From: Clostridium sp. UBA2485
GTDB lineage: Bacteria; Bacillota; Clostridia; Clostridiales; Clostridiaceae
Direction of reading: 5' to 3'
Length of the DNA stretch: 23,726 nt
Assembly (NCBI RefSeq): GCF_002341865.1
Contig: NZ_DDOV01000049.1
Span: 136,238-159,963, forward strand
Positions within the stretch are counted from its first letter, which is position 1, and each line of letters begins with the position of its first letter. Positions 1 to 6,522 of this stretch are shown here, one piece after another. The notes beneath the pieces were generated by a model. It saw only the letters and a list, made by a program, of their open reading frames with translations, was not told the DNA's origin and searched no databases. Made by a program: the position numbers and the translations under genes.

Positions 1-327
1 CCTATCTATTCATGGTACTGTACACCACCTATGAAATCATTATTGGATCGTTTGGTATACGGAATGAATAAGTATTATGGTGATGAAAAAGGACCTTCCC
101 TTTGGAATGGTAAAAAGTTAGCGATTATAACTACCTGTGGGTATAAACCAGGAGAAGGAGCTGATTTATTTGAAGAAGGTATCAAACGATATTGTAAGCA
201 CTCTCAGCTAAAATATATTGGAATGCTTGCTGAAAGAGATTTTGGATATAAATCTACCTTTATAACGAATGATAAAATTGAGCATTCAAGATTATTTGCC
301 CGACAACTAATAAGTGGTAAAGTATAA
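1..327 (+). CDS. Flavodoxin-type NAD(P)H-dependent oxidoreductase, C-terminal part (5' end outside window)
   Basis: The reading frame is open from the first base and ends at TAA 325-327, so this is the last 108 codons of a gene that starts upstream. The first codons read PIYSWYCTPPMKSLLDR, and the segment continues through a short strand (KLAIITTCGYKPGEG) to a C-terminal helix. The P-x-Y-x-W-x-x-x-P-x-M-K-x-L-x-D-R pattern is typical of the FMN-binding part of small NADPH-dependent FMN reductases / flavodoxin-fold quinone or iron-sulfur flavoprotein reductases. Such enzymes are cytosolic and move electrons from NAD(P)H through FMN to small acceptors; the acceptor cannot be told here. The internal ATG at base 31 is not the true start, because the conserved motif lies before it. 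A terminator-like hairpin follows about 70 bases downstream, so it probably ends its own transcript. Confidence 0.8.
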   Translation, partial: PIYSWYCTPPMKSLLDRLVYGMNKYYGDEKGPSLWNGKKLAIITTCGYKPGEGADLFEEGIKRYCKHSQLKYIGMLAERDFGYKSTFITNDKIEHSRLFARQLISGKV

Positions 328-395
328 TATGATATAATTCTTGGCTCATAGTTTTCTTATTTAATGTTACAATCGAAAAATGAATGACTTACTTG

Positions 396-433
396 AACAC
401 CGCATTATTCAAACTAAATTTTGTGGTGTTTTT
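396..433 (+). terminator. Hairpin terminator after the oxidoreductase; copy 1 of a repeated hairpin
   Basis: AACACCGCATTATT pairs with AATTTTGTGGTGTT around a short loop and is followed by a run of Ts. It lies about 70 bases after the oxidoreductase stop. Related hairpins with the same inner ATTCA-type helix and a similar downstream tail occur at 2590-2628 and 5158-5196. The rest of the 328-681 gap is AT-rich, and I see nothing else clear in it. Confidence 0.65.
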
Positions 434-681
434 GCGTTGCAATGCAAATATATTGTAAATAGATAAAATGACTAAATGATAAAAAAATATATAAATATTA
501 AATACGAAAATAATATTCTTTTATTATTTAATTTGTAAAATATATTGATGTATATTTGGTGAAATAGGTTACAATCTCATTAAAGCTAATTCTACATTGT
601 ATTAGAAGGTAAAACAAATATCATTTATATAACATAACTCAGCAGAAGAGGGGGGGAACTATTATAAAGATAGGGAAAAAT

Positions 682-1642
682 GTGAGGGTAAGCATTGTAA
701 TAATTGCTGGTATTTTACTAATAATTATTTTGATTAGCTTTATTAATCATAAAATTAAGTTAAATCAAGAGTCGAAGTTACTTCAACCATTAGGTACAAT
801 GGTTACGGTCAACGAACATCTTATGCATGTTTATAGTGAAGGTAAGGGTGATTTTACTTTAGTATTTATGTCAGGAGGTGGGACTTGCTCTCCAACATTG
901 GATTTTAAAAGTCTATATTCTCGATTAAGTGATGATTATCGTATTGCAGTTATAGAGAAAGCAGGATATGGATTTAGTGAAGTTGTTGATGTTCCGAGAG
1001 ATATAGATACAGTTCTAGAAGAAACGAGAAAAGCCTTAACTCTAGCTGGAGAAAAAGCCCCATATGTAATATTTCCTCATTCTATGTCTGGAATAGAAGC
1101 ATTTTATTGGGCAAGAAAGTATCCAAATGAAATTGCAGCTATTGTAGGGTTAGACCCAGCTGTTCCAGATGCATATGAGAGCTATACATTGCCAAAAAAA
1201 GTTGTTTTAAACTTGTCTGCATTTGCAGCTAGGATTGGATTAACTCGATTTATCCCATCTATTTGTGACAATTCAGCAGCAATCCAATATGGTTCCCTAA
1301 CTAATGATGAAAAGCAAATATATAGAGCAATTTTCTATAGAAGAACGGCTACAAAGACAATGCTACGTGAACTAGAATATATTCAAGAAAGTGCAAAAAA
1401 AAATTAATGAAATGGGTTCACCGAGAGTACCTATGTTATTCTTTATTTCAAATGGTGACGGAACAGGTTGGGAGAAAGGATAGTGGCAAAAATATTTAAT
1501 AGAATATGTTTCAAGGGTACCTGAAAGTCAACAGGTTTTATTAGATTGTGGTCACTATGTTCATGATTACGAGTATGAAACAATTGCATACCAAAGTAAA
1601 GAGTTTTTAAACAAGGTCGTAGTAGGAGAAAGAGCAAATTAA
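682..1642 (+). pseudogene. Alpha/beta hydrolase, broken by a frameshift and an internal stop
   Basis: The first 241 codons from GTG 682 (weak AGGG at 672-675) encode an N-terminal membrane anchor (roughly residues 4-22, Ile/Leu rich) and an alpha/beta hydrolase fold. They include the nucleophile-elbow stretch FPHSMSGIEAFYWA and a TFVFMSGGG-like oxyanion loop. The frame stops at 1405-1407 just after a run of nine As (1395-1403). With one A fewer, translation continues as INEMGSPRVPMLFFISNGDG, hits a TAG at 1481-1483, and then reads on through LLDCGHYVHDYEYETIA to TAA 1640-1642. That tail carries the expected catalytic histidine region (GHYVH). Two independent lesions, with the catalytic His only on the detached part, argue for a true pseudogene. 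A sequencing error in the A tract could explain the first lesion but not the TAG. Family members usually have about 300-320 residues, which matches the restored length. The substrate is unknown. Confidence 0.8.
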
Positions 1643-1677
1643 GAAGTTAAGCCGCTTTTTTCTTAAATAATATAATA

Positions 1678-1740
1678 ACTGTAAAACCAAAGAATTTCTT
1701 AAGGTAATCTATTATTCCGTAATAAATTTTACAGTGTTTA
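1678..1740 (+). terminator. Possible terminator after the hydrolase pseudogene
   Basis: ACTGTAAAA (1678-1686) is the exact reverse complement of TTTTACAGT (1727-1735), with a loop of about 40 bases that itself holds an AT-rich TATTATT/AATAAAT mini-stem; GTTTATT follows. The long loop makes it a weak terminator. The 3' arm region (TATTATTCCGTAATAAATTT) loosely resembles the repeated hairpins at 2590 and 5158. The rest of the 1643-1952 gap shows only AT-rich sequence. Confidence 0.35.
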
Positions 1741-1952
1741 TTAAAGATATTACTGATTTATATGATGAGGGAAATTGATGAACTTTAGTATAACAATAAT
1801 GTTCTCTAAAACCTGAATAATGCTATATTAGAAATAATGTGCTGATACATATTTAAAGAAATATAGTGCAATTCTCCTAAAGATAATTCTGCATTATAAA
1901 AAAGTATGAATTATATAGAAAAATTAATTAAAAGATAAAAAGGAGTTTAATT

Positions 1953-2537
1953 ATGGATAACACTTTAGTTTATGTTACAGGGAATGATACTAAGTTTGAT
2001 GTTGCTTTAAAAACATTTACTAATACAGGAATTGCTCTATTAAAAAAGAGTTTAAGCACTCCTGAAATTCAGAGTAAAAGTGTTCAAGAAGTAGCTATGT
2101 ATTCAGCTAGTTGGGCAAGTAAGGAGCTAAATCAACCAGTTATGGTAACAGATGCTGGTTTTTATATTGAATCTTTAAATGGATTTCCTGGACCTTTTAT
2201 CAAGTTTGTAAATGAATGGCTTTCCGTAGATGATTACATTAATTTAATGAAAGACAAAACTAATCGTACTATTATCATCCAAGATTGTTTAGCATATTGT
2301 CATCCAGATGAAAAACCAGTCGTTTTTACTGGAACATATCGAGGAAAATTAGCAACTAAGCCCGGTAAGAAATGTGGTACTTCAATTGAACAGCTTTTTA
2401 TTCCTGAAGGTTTTGATGTTCCTATTTCAGATATATCTGAGGAGGAAATGGTAGTCTATTGGAGTAATGGTGAAATAATGAGTAATTTTAAAGAATATAT
2501 TTTGAATAAAGATGGCTTCAATAATAAAAGATTATGA
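1953..2537 (+). CDS. Divergent HAM1/RdgB-like non-canonical purine NTP pyrophosphatase
   Basis: A 194-residue cytosolic protein. It starts at ATG 1953 behind a strong AAGGAG seven bases upstream. The N-terminus has VYVTGNDTKF, matching the (A/V)TGNxxK substrate-phosphate motif of the ITP/XTP pyrophosphatase family. Around residue 69, VTDAGFYIESLNGFPGPF matches the family's (D)DSGLxVDxLxGxPG motif with one Asp kept. Known members hydrolyse dITP, ITP and XTP to the monophosphate plus pyrophosphate to keep damaged purines out of nucleic acids. The family's FGYDP and SHR base-recognition motifs are not visible; GTSIEQLF and YWSNGEIMS occupy those places. Fold and pyrophosphatase chemistry are likely, but the substrate may differ. 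It is a single-gene unit closed by the hairpin at 2590-2628. Confidence 0.75.
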   Translation: MDNTLVYVTGNDTKFDVALKTFTNTGIALLKKSLSTPEIQSKSVQEVAMYSASWASKELNQPVMVTDAGFYIESLNGFPGPFIKFVNEWLSVDDYINLMKDKTNRTIIIQDCLAYCHPDEKPVVFTGTYRGKLATKPGKKCGTSIEQLFIPEGFDVPISDISEEEMVVYWSNGEIMSNFKEYILNKDGFNNKRL

Positions 2538-2589
2538 TTCATACTCCATGTATTAGGCATAATAGCTATAAAATCAAATAGTTTTTTAT

Positions 2590-2628
2590 AATACTGTATC
2601 ATTGAAAAATCAATATACGGTATTTTTT
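2590..2628 (+). terminator. Hairpin terminator after the HAM1-like gene; copy 2 of the repeated hairpin
   Basis: AATACTGTATCATTGA pairs with TCAATATACGGTATT, with one C bulge and one G-U pair, then a T tract. Relative to copy 3 (5158-5196) the inner helix is ATTGA/TCAAT instead of ATTCA/TGAAT, so both sides changed and pairing was kept. The downstream tail TTAAAATATTTTATTACTTT is also similar to the tail of copy 3. Confidence 0.75.
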
Positions 2629-2792
2629 AATTTGTAATTTAAAATATTTTATTACTTTGTATTAGCTTTACTAAGTAACTTATAGAGCATAATGATAATT
2701 ATTTTATAAAATAGGGGGAAGGAGAACGATAGGTTTCAGGGAATATATTATGAGTAAAAAGGAATTTATATGTGTAGTATAAATTTATTTTG

Positions 2793-2864
2793 TGTAGGGG
2801 CGAACAGTGTTCACTTGAAAATACAAGTCGGGTTCTATTATCAGATATTGGATAGAGAGTTTAT
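2793..2864 (+). repeat. Palindrome-headed 72-bp repeat (copy also at 5471-5541)
   Basis: It begins TGTAGGGGCGAACAGTGTTC and runs on through TTCTATTATCAGATATTGGA. The segment at 5471-5541 matches it along its length with scattered substitutions (TTCTATTATTAGACATTAGA). The head is one of the window's GGCGAACA palindromes, here degenerate on its 3' arm (TTCACTT). Within the 409-base gap 2538-2946 it sits between the HAM1-gene terminator and the promoter region of the NUDIX gene. Confidence 0.7.
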
Positions 2865-2866
2865 AT

Positions 2867-2894
2867 TTTGATAGATATTATTTCTCTATATAAT
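2867..2894 (+). promoter_or_regulatory. Possible sigma-A promoter for the NUDIX-HD-methyltransferase unit
   Basis: TTTGAT (2867-2872) and TATAAT (2889-2894) are separated by 16 bases, and the -10 box is about 50 bases upstream of the chosen NUDIX start. The -35 match is imperfect. In DNA this AT-rich such matches occur by chance, so position relative to the gene is the main support. Confidence 0.35.
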
Positions 2895-2946
2895 TACGTA
2901 TATTGACTATAGGACACTGTAAAGTAACTTGGCTATGGAGGTAACC

Positions 2947-3405
2947 ATGATTAATGAATGTAATATTGAAAACGAAAAAATTTTTGGTGAAAAAATAAAT
3001 GGAATAACTTATGTTATAAGAGAAGGAGTATATGGAGTAGTATTTAATGAGACTGGTCAAGTAGCAGTTATTAAAAATCCCTATGGATATTTTTTACCAG
3101 GTGGGGGGATAGAAGATGGAGAAAGCCTAGAAGAATGTCTTATAAGAGAGTTTAGAGAAGAAACAGGCTATAATATCATTATTAAGAGTTTTATTGGTAA
3201 GGCATCTAAATATTATTTTTCTGAGGCATTTAATCATTACAGGCATCCAATTGGATTTTTTTACATTGTAAGCTTAGAACAACATGTAACTGATGAAATT
3301 GAAAAAGATCATGAATTACTTTGGATGGAACCACCTGAATGTGCTGAATTTTTGTATGAACATCAACAATGGGCTGTTAAAGAGGGGATGAATTTTTACT
3401 CTTAA
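2947..3405 (+). CDS. NUDIX hydrolase
   Basis: A 152-residue cytosolic protein. The start is put at ATG 2947 because GGAGG lies five bases upstream (2937-2941); upstream in-frame TTG 2929 and ATG 2935 would place the start on or before that site. Residues 53-75 form a complete Nudix box: GGIEDGE, seven residues, then REFREETGY, with all metal-binding glutamates present. The preceding NPYGYFLPGGG is the usual approach to the box. Nudix enzymes cleave nucleoside diphosphates linked to another moiety, such as oxidised dNTPs, ADP-ribose or NADH; the substrate cannot be read from this sequence. The gene is followed at 70 and then 64 bases by HD-domain and methyltransferase genes on the same strand with no terminator between, so the three are probably co-transcribed. 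Confidence 0.88.
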   Translation: MINECNIENEKIFGEKINGITYVIREGVYGVVFNETGQVAVIKNPYGYFLPGGGIEDGESLEECLIREFREETGYNIIIKSFIGKASKYYFSEAFNHYRHPIGFFYIVSLEQHVTDEIEKDHELLWMEPPECAEFLYEHQQWAVKEGMNFYS

Positions 3406-3475
3406 GATGCAAATTTCTTATACTATGACCTAAGGAGTCAAAGATAGAAAAATGTTTTTAATTAGGGGGAAAGTC

Positions 3476-4261
3476 ATGGAGGCTAAAAATATAAAAGAAT
3501 TTTATAAATTCTTTAACGAAATTGTAGATAATCTAGTTATTTCAGATTTAGATATAAAACATTCTATAGAGAGAAAAGTTCAACATACCTTTAGAGTTTG
3601 TGAAAATGTACGGTCAATTGGGACATCTTTACAATTGAGTGATAATGAATTGCGAATAGGAGAAACTATTGCGTTATTTCATGATATTGGACGATTTGAA
3701 CAATATATAAAGCACAGAACACTTGTGGATTCGGTGAAAGATCATGGAGAACTAGGAATCCTATTATTAGAGAATTATGAAGTTTTAAATTTCTTATCTA
3801 AAGAAGAAAAAAACATTATTTTGAGAAGTATTAGATATCATAATAAATATCAACTTCCTAAAAATGAAGATGAAAGAGTTTTACTTTTCAGTAAACTTAT
3901 AAGAGATGCAGATAAAATGGATAATTATTTTATTCATGTTAAATATTTTGAAGAGAAAAGTGATTATCATAATGAAATTTTAAAAGTCCTTCCGGATACA
4001 GGAGAATATTCACCAGAAGTTGTACAGGCTATCTTATCTAATAAATGTCCTGAAGATGATCATATTAAAACCTATAATGATTTTAAATTAGCCTATGTTG
4101 CATGGCTTTTTGACATTAATTTCAATTATGCTATTGAATATATAGTGAACAATGATTATATTCCTCGGCTTATAACTTCTTTGCCAGACACCGAAGAAGT
4201 TGGACATATTCTTGCTCATGTAAATAGTTTTATAGAGAATAGATTAAAATTGAAATTCTAA
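3476..4261 (+). CDS. HD-domain phosphohydrolase
   Basis: A 261-residue cytosolic protein from ATG 3476, chosen because AGGGGG ends six bases upstream. A longer frame from ATG 3452 has AAGGAG 14 bases away, which is too far. The HD signature is complete: His37 (VQHTFRV), His69-Asp70 (ALFHDIGRFEQY) and a distal Asp near 144 (RDADKMD). HD proteins are metal-dependent phosphohydrolases acting on nucleotides or related phosphate esters. This compact type, with no RelA, GGDEF or receiver domain, is widespread in Firmicutes as an uncharacterised HD protein. Grouping with NUDIX and HAM1-like genes hints at nucleotide clean-up, but that is inference from context only. Confidence 0.85.
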   Translation: MEAKNIKEFYKFFNEIVDNLVISDLDIKHSIERKVQHTFRVCENVRSIGTSLQLSDNELRIGETIALFHDIGRFEQYIKHRTLVDSVKDHGELGILLLENYEVLNFLSKEEKNIILRSIRYHNKYQLPKNEDERVLLFSKLIRDADKMDNYFIHVKYFEEKSDYHNEILKVLPDTGEYSPEVVQAILSNKCPEDDHIKTYNDFKLAYVAWLFDINFNYAIEYIVNNDYIPRLITSLPDTEEVGHILAHVNSFIENRLKLKF

Positions 4262-4325
4262 GTTGTAACTTTTCTATTAGTTAAAGGGTATTTATATTAG
4301 TTTTAGTATAGGAGGAGAATATGAA

Positions 4326-5078
4326 ATGAATGAACAAAGTGCAATAAATAAAAAAGCATGGGAATACAGAGCATATGAATTTTGGTTAAAGAATGATGGA
4401 TTACCAGAAGAACGTGCTAAAATTATTATGGAAAATCCAATGGAAAGGCTGAAACAACATGGAAAATACTTCAGCAATATAAATGGGTTAAAAATCGCTA
4501 ATCCTTGTGGTTCTAATGGTAGACGAGCTGTAGCTTTAGCACTTTTAGGTGCAGATGTAACGGTATTTGATATATCAGAAGAAAACAAAAAATATGCTTT
4601 GGAGTTAGCACATTGTTCTCACGTTAAACTAGATTATATTGTTGGTGATTTGTATGATGTAGATATGAATATTTATGGAAATTATTTTGATATGCTATAT
4701 CTTGAAGGGGGTATACTTCATTATTTTCATGATATAGATAAGTTTATGGAAACGCTATTCTTCATACTAAAACCAAATGGACAAATTATATTAAATGATT
4801 TTCATCCTTTTAGAAAAGTAATGCCAATTAATTTCTTTAAGTCATCAGTTGAGGATTACTTTGATACAGAGATACATAATGGTGATGTATCATATAAAGA
4901 CTTTTTGAATGCAGTAGAAAGTGAAGAATTTCCAAATTGTTCTGTCCGACTATACAATATTAGTGAAATTCTTAACTCGATGATTAAGAGTGGATTTACA
5001 ATTAAAGAATTTAATGAAGAGCCAAGTTGGACAGATAAAAAGCTACCAGGAGAAATTACTATTTACGCAATGAAATAA
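4326..5078 (+). CDS. Class I SAM-dependent methyltransferase
   Basis: A 250-residue cytosolic protein from ATG 4326 with GGAGG about ten bases upstream. An earlier ATG at 4321 runs into TGA after two codons. Residues 56-85 carry motif I and the following acidic strand end (IANPCGSNGRR then ADVTVFDIS). VGDLYDVD is consistent with the adenine-contacting region, and LKPNGQIILNDFHPF (about 128-142) is the motif III strand of a Rossmann-type methyltransferase. The usual GxGxG of motif I is replaced by PCGSNG, as in a class of small-molecule methyltransferases common in Bacillota. The substrate is unknown. It is the last gene of the NUDIX-HD-methyltransferase run and is closed by the hairpin at 5158-5196. 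Confidence 0.85.
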   Translation: MNEQSAINKKAWEYRAYEFWLKNDGLPEERAKIIMENPMERLKQHGKYFSNINGLKIANPCGSNGRRAVALALLGADVTVFDISEENKKYALELAHCSHVKLDYIVGDLYDVDMNIYGNYFDMLYLEGGILHYFHDIDKFMETLFFILKPNGQIILNDFHPFRKVMPINFFKSSVEDYFDTEIHNGDVSYKDFLNAVESEEFPNCSVRLYNISEILNSMIKSGFTIKEFNEEPSWTDKKLPGEITIYAMK

Positions 5079-5157
5079 GGGTTATGAGCATAATCTTTAG
5101 GTAGTATGTAATATTTTTATTTCACGTAGCAAATATAAAAATCGAATAATTATTTAA

Positions 5158-5196
5158 AATACCTTATTATTCAAAACTGAATTTTACGGTATTTTT
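5158..5196 (+). terminator. Hairpin terminator after the methyltransferase; copy 3 of the repeated hairpin
   Basis: AATACCTTATTATTCA pairs with TGAATTTTACGGTATT around an AAAC loop, followed by TTTTTG. It shares stem layout, loop position and downstream tail with 396-433 and 2590-2628. Against copy 1, the outer stem is AATACC/GGTATT instead of AACACC/GGTGTT, a compensatory change. Confidence 0.75.
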
Positions 5197-5256
5197 GTTT
5201 TACAATTCAGATATTTTATGACTTTATATTAACTTTAATAAATCACTTAAAGAAAA

Positions 5257-5494
5257 ACTGATGAACACTGTTCTCCCCTACGATATCATGAATAATAAAA
5301 CATATATAAAAATATATTGCAAAACAAATAGATTTTTCAATTTAGTAAAAATAATATTATACGTAATAATCAGCAATATAAAAAGCATGGTTATACATAG
5401 ATAAAAAACTATTAAAACAACGTAAAGATTATTATTATGTGTATTATTTAGAATAAGAAAGTGTATTTTATGTAGGGGCGAACAATGTTCGCCC
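5257..5494. repeat. Element bounded by inverted GGCGAACA-type palindromes
   Basis: The left end (5257-5282) reads GATGAACACTGTTCTCCCCTA and the right end (5471-5494) reads TGTAGGGGCGAACAATGTTC; they are inverted copies of each other over about 24 bases. The roughly 190 bases between are AT-rich and hold only a chance-looking hydrophobic frame. The right end is also the head of the 72-bp repeat that recurs at 2793-2864 and runs to 5541, right at the stop codon of the next minus-strand gene. This accounts for most of the 5197-5541 gap. Confidence 0.55.
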
Positions 5495-5541
5495 GAAAAT
5501 CTAAATAGCTTTCTATTATTAGACATTAGATATATAGTTTT

Positions 5542-6069
5542 TTATCTATAAGTTTTAAAAGCCACATTAAAATGTCCCTCTTTAAATTCTTTACATAAAC
5601 TTTTTTCTAAATAATCCTTAAAATAATCATATTCTTCATTTGGAATAGAAAGAGTAACTATTATATCAGCATAAAAGGTACCTCTTAAATTATTAAAGGA
5701 TATATTTATACAATTTTTATCAATATATATATGTTGTTTTTCAAGTTCATTTAATATGATGTATATAATTTTATCCTGATATTTATTTGAAAATTTTTTA
5801 TTTGAAGCCTCTTTATTTTTTCCCTTACAAATACTTATAGTAGGTATTGATAAAGGGATAAAAGTAAATATTAAATGAGCTTCACTAAGATTATAATATT
5901 GTCTTAAAATTAAATTTATAGTAAAGATAATTAGAGGTGCCACCAGAGTTGTATACAAAGTTAGTATAAAAATATCTATTAAAAGTTTTTTACTACAATT
6001 TTTATATATAAATCTATAAATGATAAAAATTATTATCAAGAGAACTATATTAATTAATATTACTTCCAT
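5542..6069 (-). CDS. Small membrane protein of unknown function
   Basis: A 175-residue protein. The start is ATG at 6069 because AAAGGAGC lies just upstream; a frame extended to 6096 would put that site inside the gene. Two or three hydrophobic segments fill the N-terminal third (roughly residues 2-20, 30-52 and 66-80, Ile/Leu rich). A soluble, lysine-rich domain of about 90 residues follows, containing NKYQDKIIYIILNELEKQHIYI and ending FNVAFKTYR. I do not recognise a family. The topology suggests a membrane-anchored cytosolic domain. It is isolated: repeats lie on both sides, and the start is only about 25 bases from a conserved repeat box at 6095-6126. Base composition is like its neighbours. 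Confidence 0.6.
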   Translation of the reverse strand: MEVILINIVLLIIIFIIYRFIYKNCSKKLLIDIFILTLYTTLVAPLIIFTINLILRQYYNLSEAHLIFTFIPLSIPTISICKGKNKEASNKKFSNKYQDKIIYIILNELEKQHIYIDKNCINISFNNLRGTFYADIIVTLSIPNEEYDYFKDYLEKSLCKEFKEGHFNVAFKTYR

Positions 6070-6094
6070 AATAGCTCCTTTAAGGCATCTTAGC

Positions 6095-6126
6095 ATATAG
6101 ATGTACTACTCCTAAATTTAATCTAT
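6095..6126. repeat. ATATAGAnGTACTACT repeat box
   Basis: ATATAGATGTACTACTCC followed by TAAATTTAATCTAT. Near-identical boxes lie at 17789-17820 (ATATAGACGTACTACTTCC) and, more diverged, at 22073-22102. Each is the first module of a block of other small repeats in the same order. Here it sits directly upstream of the small membrane protein gene. Confidence 0.7.
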
Positions 6127-6205
6127 CTCTGAAAATAATTAACACTTATTGGTATTGCAACTAAAACTACTAAATTCAAAATTCACAGTTCACAATTTCG
6201 GATAT

Positions 6206-6225
6206 TTCTCAGTGGTAACTGAGAA
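6206..6225. repeat. Hairpin module TTCTCAGT/ACTGAGAA
   Basis: A perfect 8-bp stem with a GGTA loop, preceded by AATTCACAGTTCACAATTT and followed by TTAGAATTGATT. Its position matches the hairpins at 17901-17920 and 22209-22225, which have different stem sequences but the same place in the repeat block. Confidence 0.6.
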
Positions 6226-6241
6226 CTTAGAATTGATTAAC

Positions 6242-6336
6242 TGTAGCGGCGAACAGTGTTCGTCATATATTATTGAATAAATGCTAAACTATAAGACGTA
6301 TTAAAAAAGAACTGACGAACACCGTTCACATCTACA
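6242..6336. repeat. Inverted pair of GGCGAACA-type palindromes
   Basis: The left copy (6242-6265) contains GGCGAACAGTGTTCGTC and the right copy (6313-6336) contains GACGAACACCGTTCACA in opposite orientation, about 47 bases apart. The orientation of the pair is opposite to that at 5257-5494. It forms part of the 6070-6522 gap, which is almost entirely repeat modules. Confidence 0.6.
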
Positions 6337-6343
6337 ATAAAAC

Positions 6344-6425
6344 ACTAGCAATTGCATTGCTAATTAAAAAATCCATTAAAGAAATTATTTTGTTCAAAAA
6401 TAATTTCAACCATAATTGTGCATTT
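6344..6425. repeat. CTAGCAAT hairpin plus GAAATTA hairpin modules
   Basis: TAGCAATTGCATTGCTA (6345-6361) is a small hairpin. It is followed by GAAATTATTTT (6381-6391) pairing with AAAATAATTTC (6398-6408), and then AACCATAATTGTGCATT. The same two modules recur at 22376-22455, and the second also at 22285-22327. Confidence 0.6.
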
Positions 6426-6522
6426 TGCATTGTGAATTATGCATTATCTTAAGCCTTAAATTAAAACTAGCCATACATTAATTTTTAAAGTAATTTATCT
6501 ATACTAATCTATTTTTATATGC

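Noticed and set aside
2751..2783. Ten-codon frame MSKKEFICVV with an upstream purine-rich stretch
   Set aside because: Too short and without any recognisable context; at most the remnant of a gene start.
372..5250. Repeated hairpins as integron attC sites
   Set aside because: No RYYYAAC / GTTRRRY core pair was found at the ends, no integrase gene is in view, and the T tracts fit terminators.
5278..5526. 82-codon minus-strand open frame with a hydrophobic stretch
   Set aside because: It begins inside one palindromic repeat and spans the element between two of them, with no ribosome binding site. The hydrophobic composition is what AT-rich DNA gives by chance.
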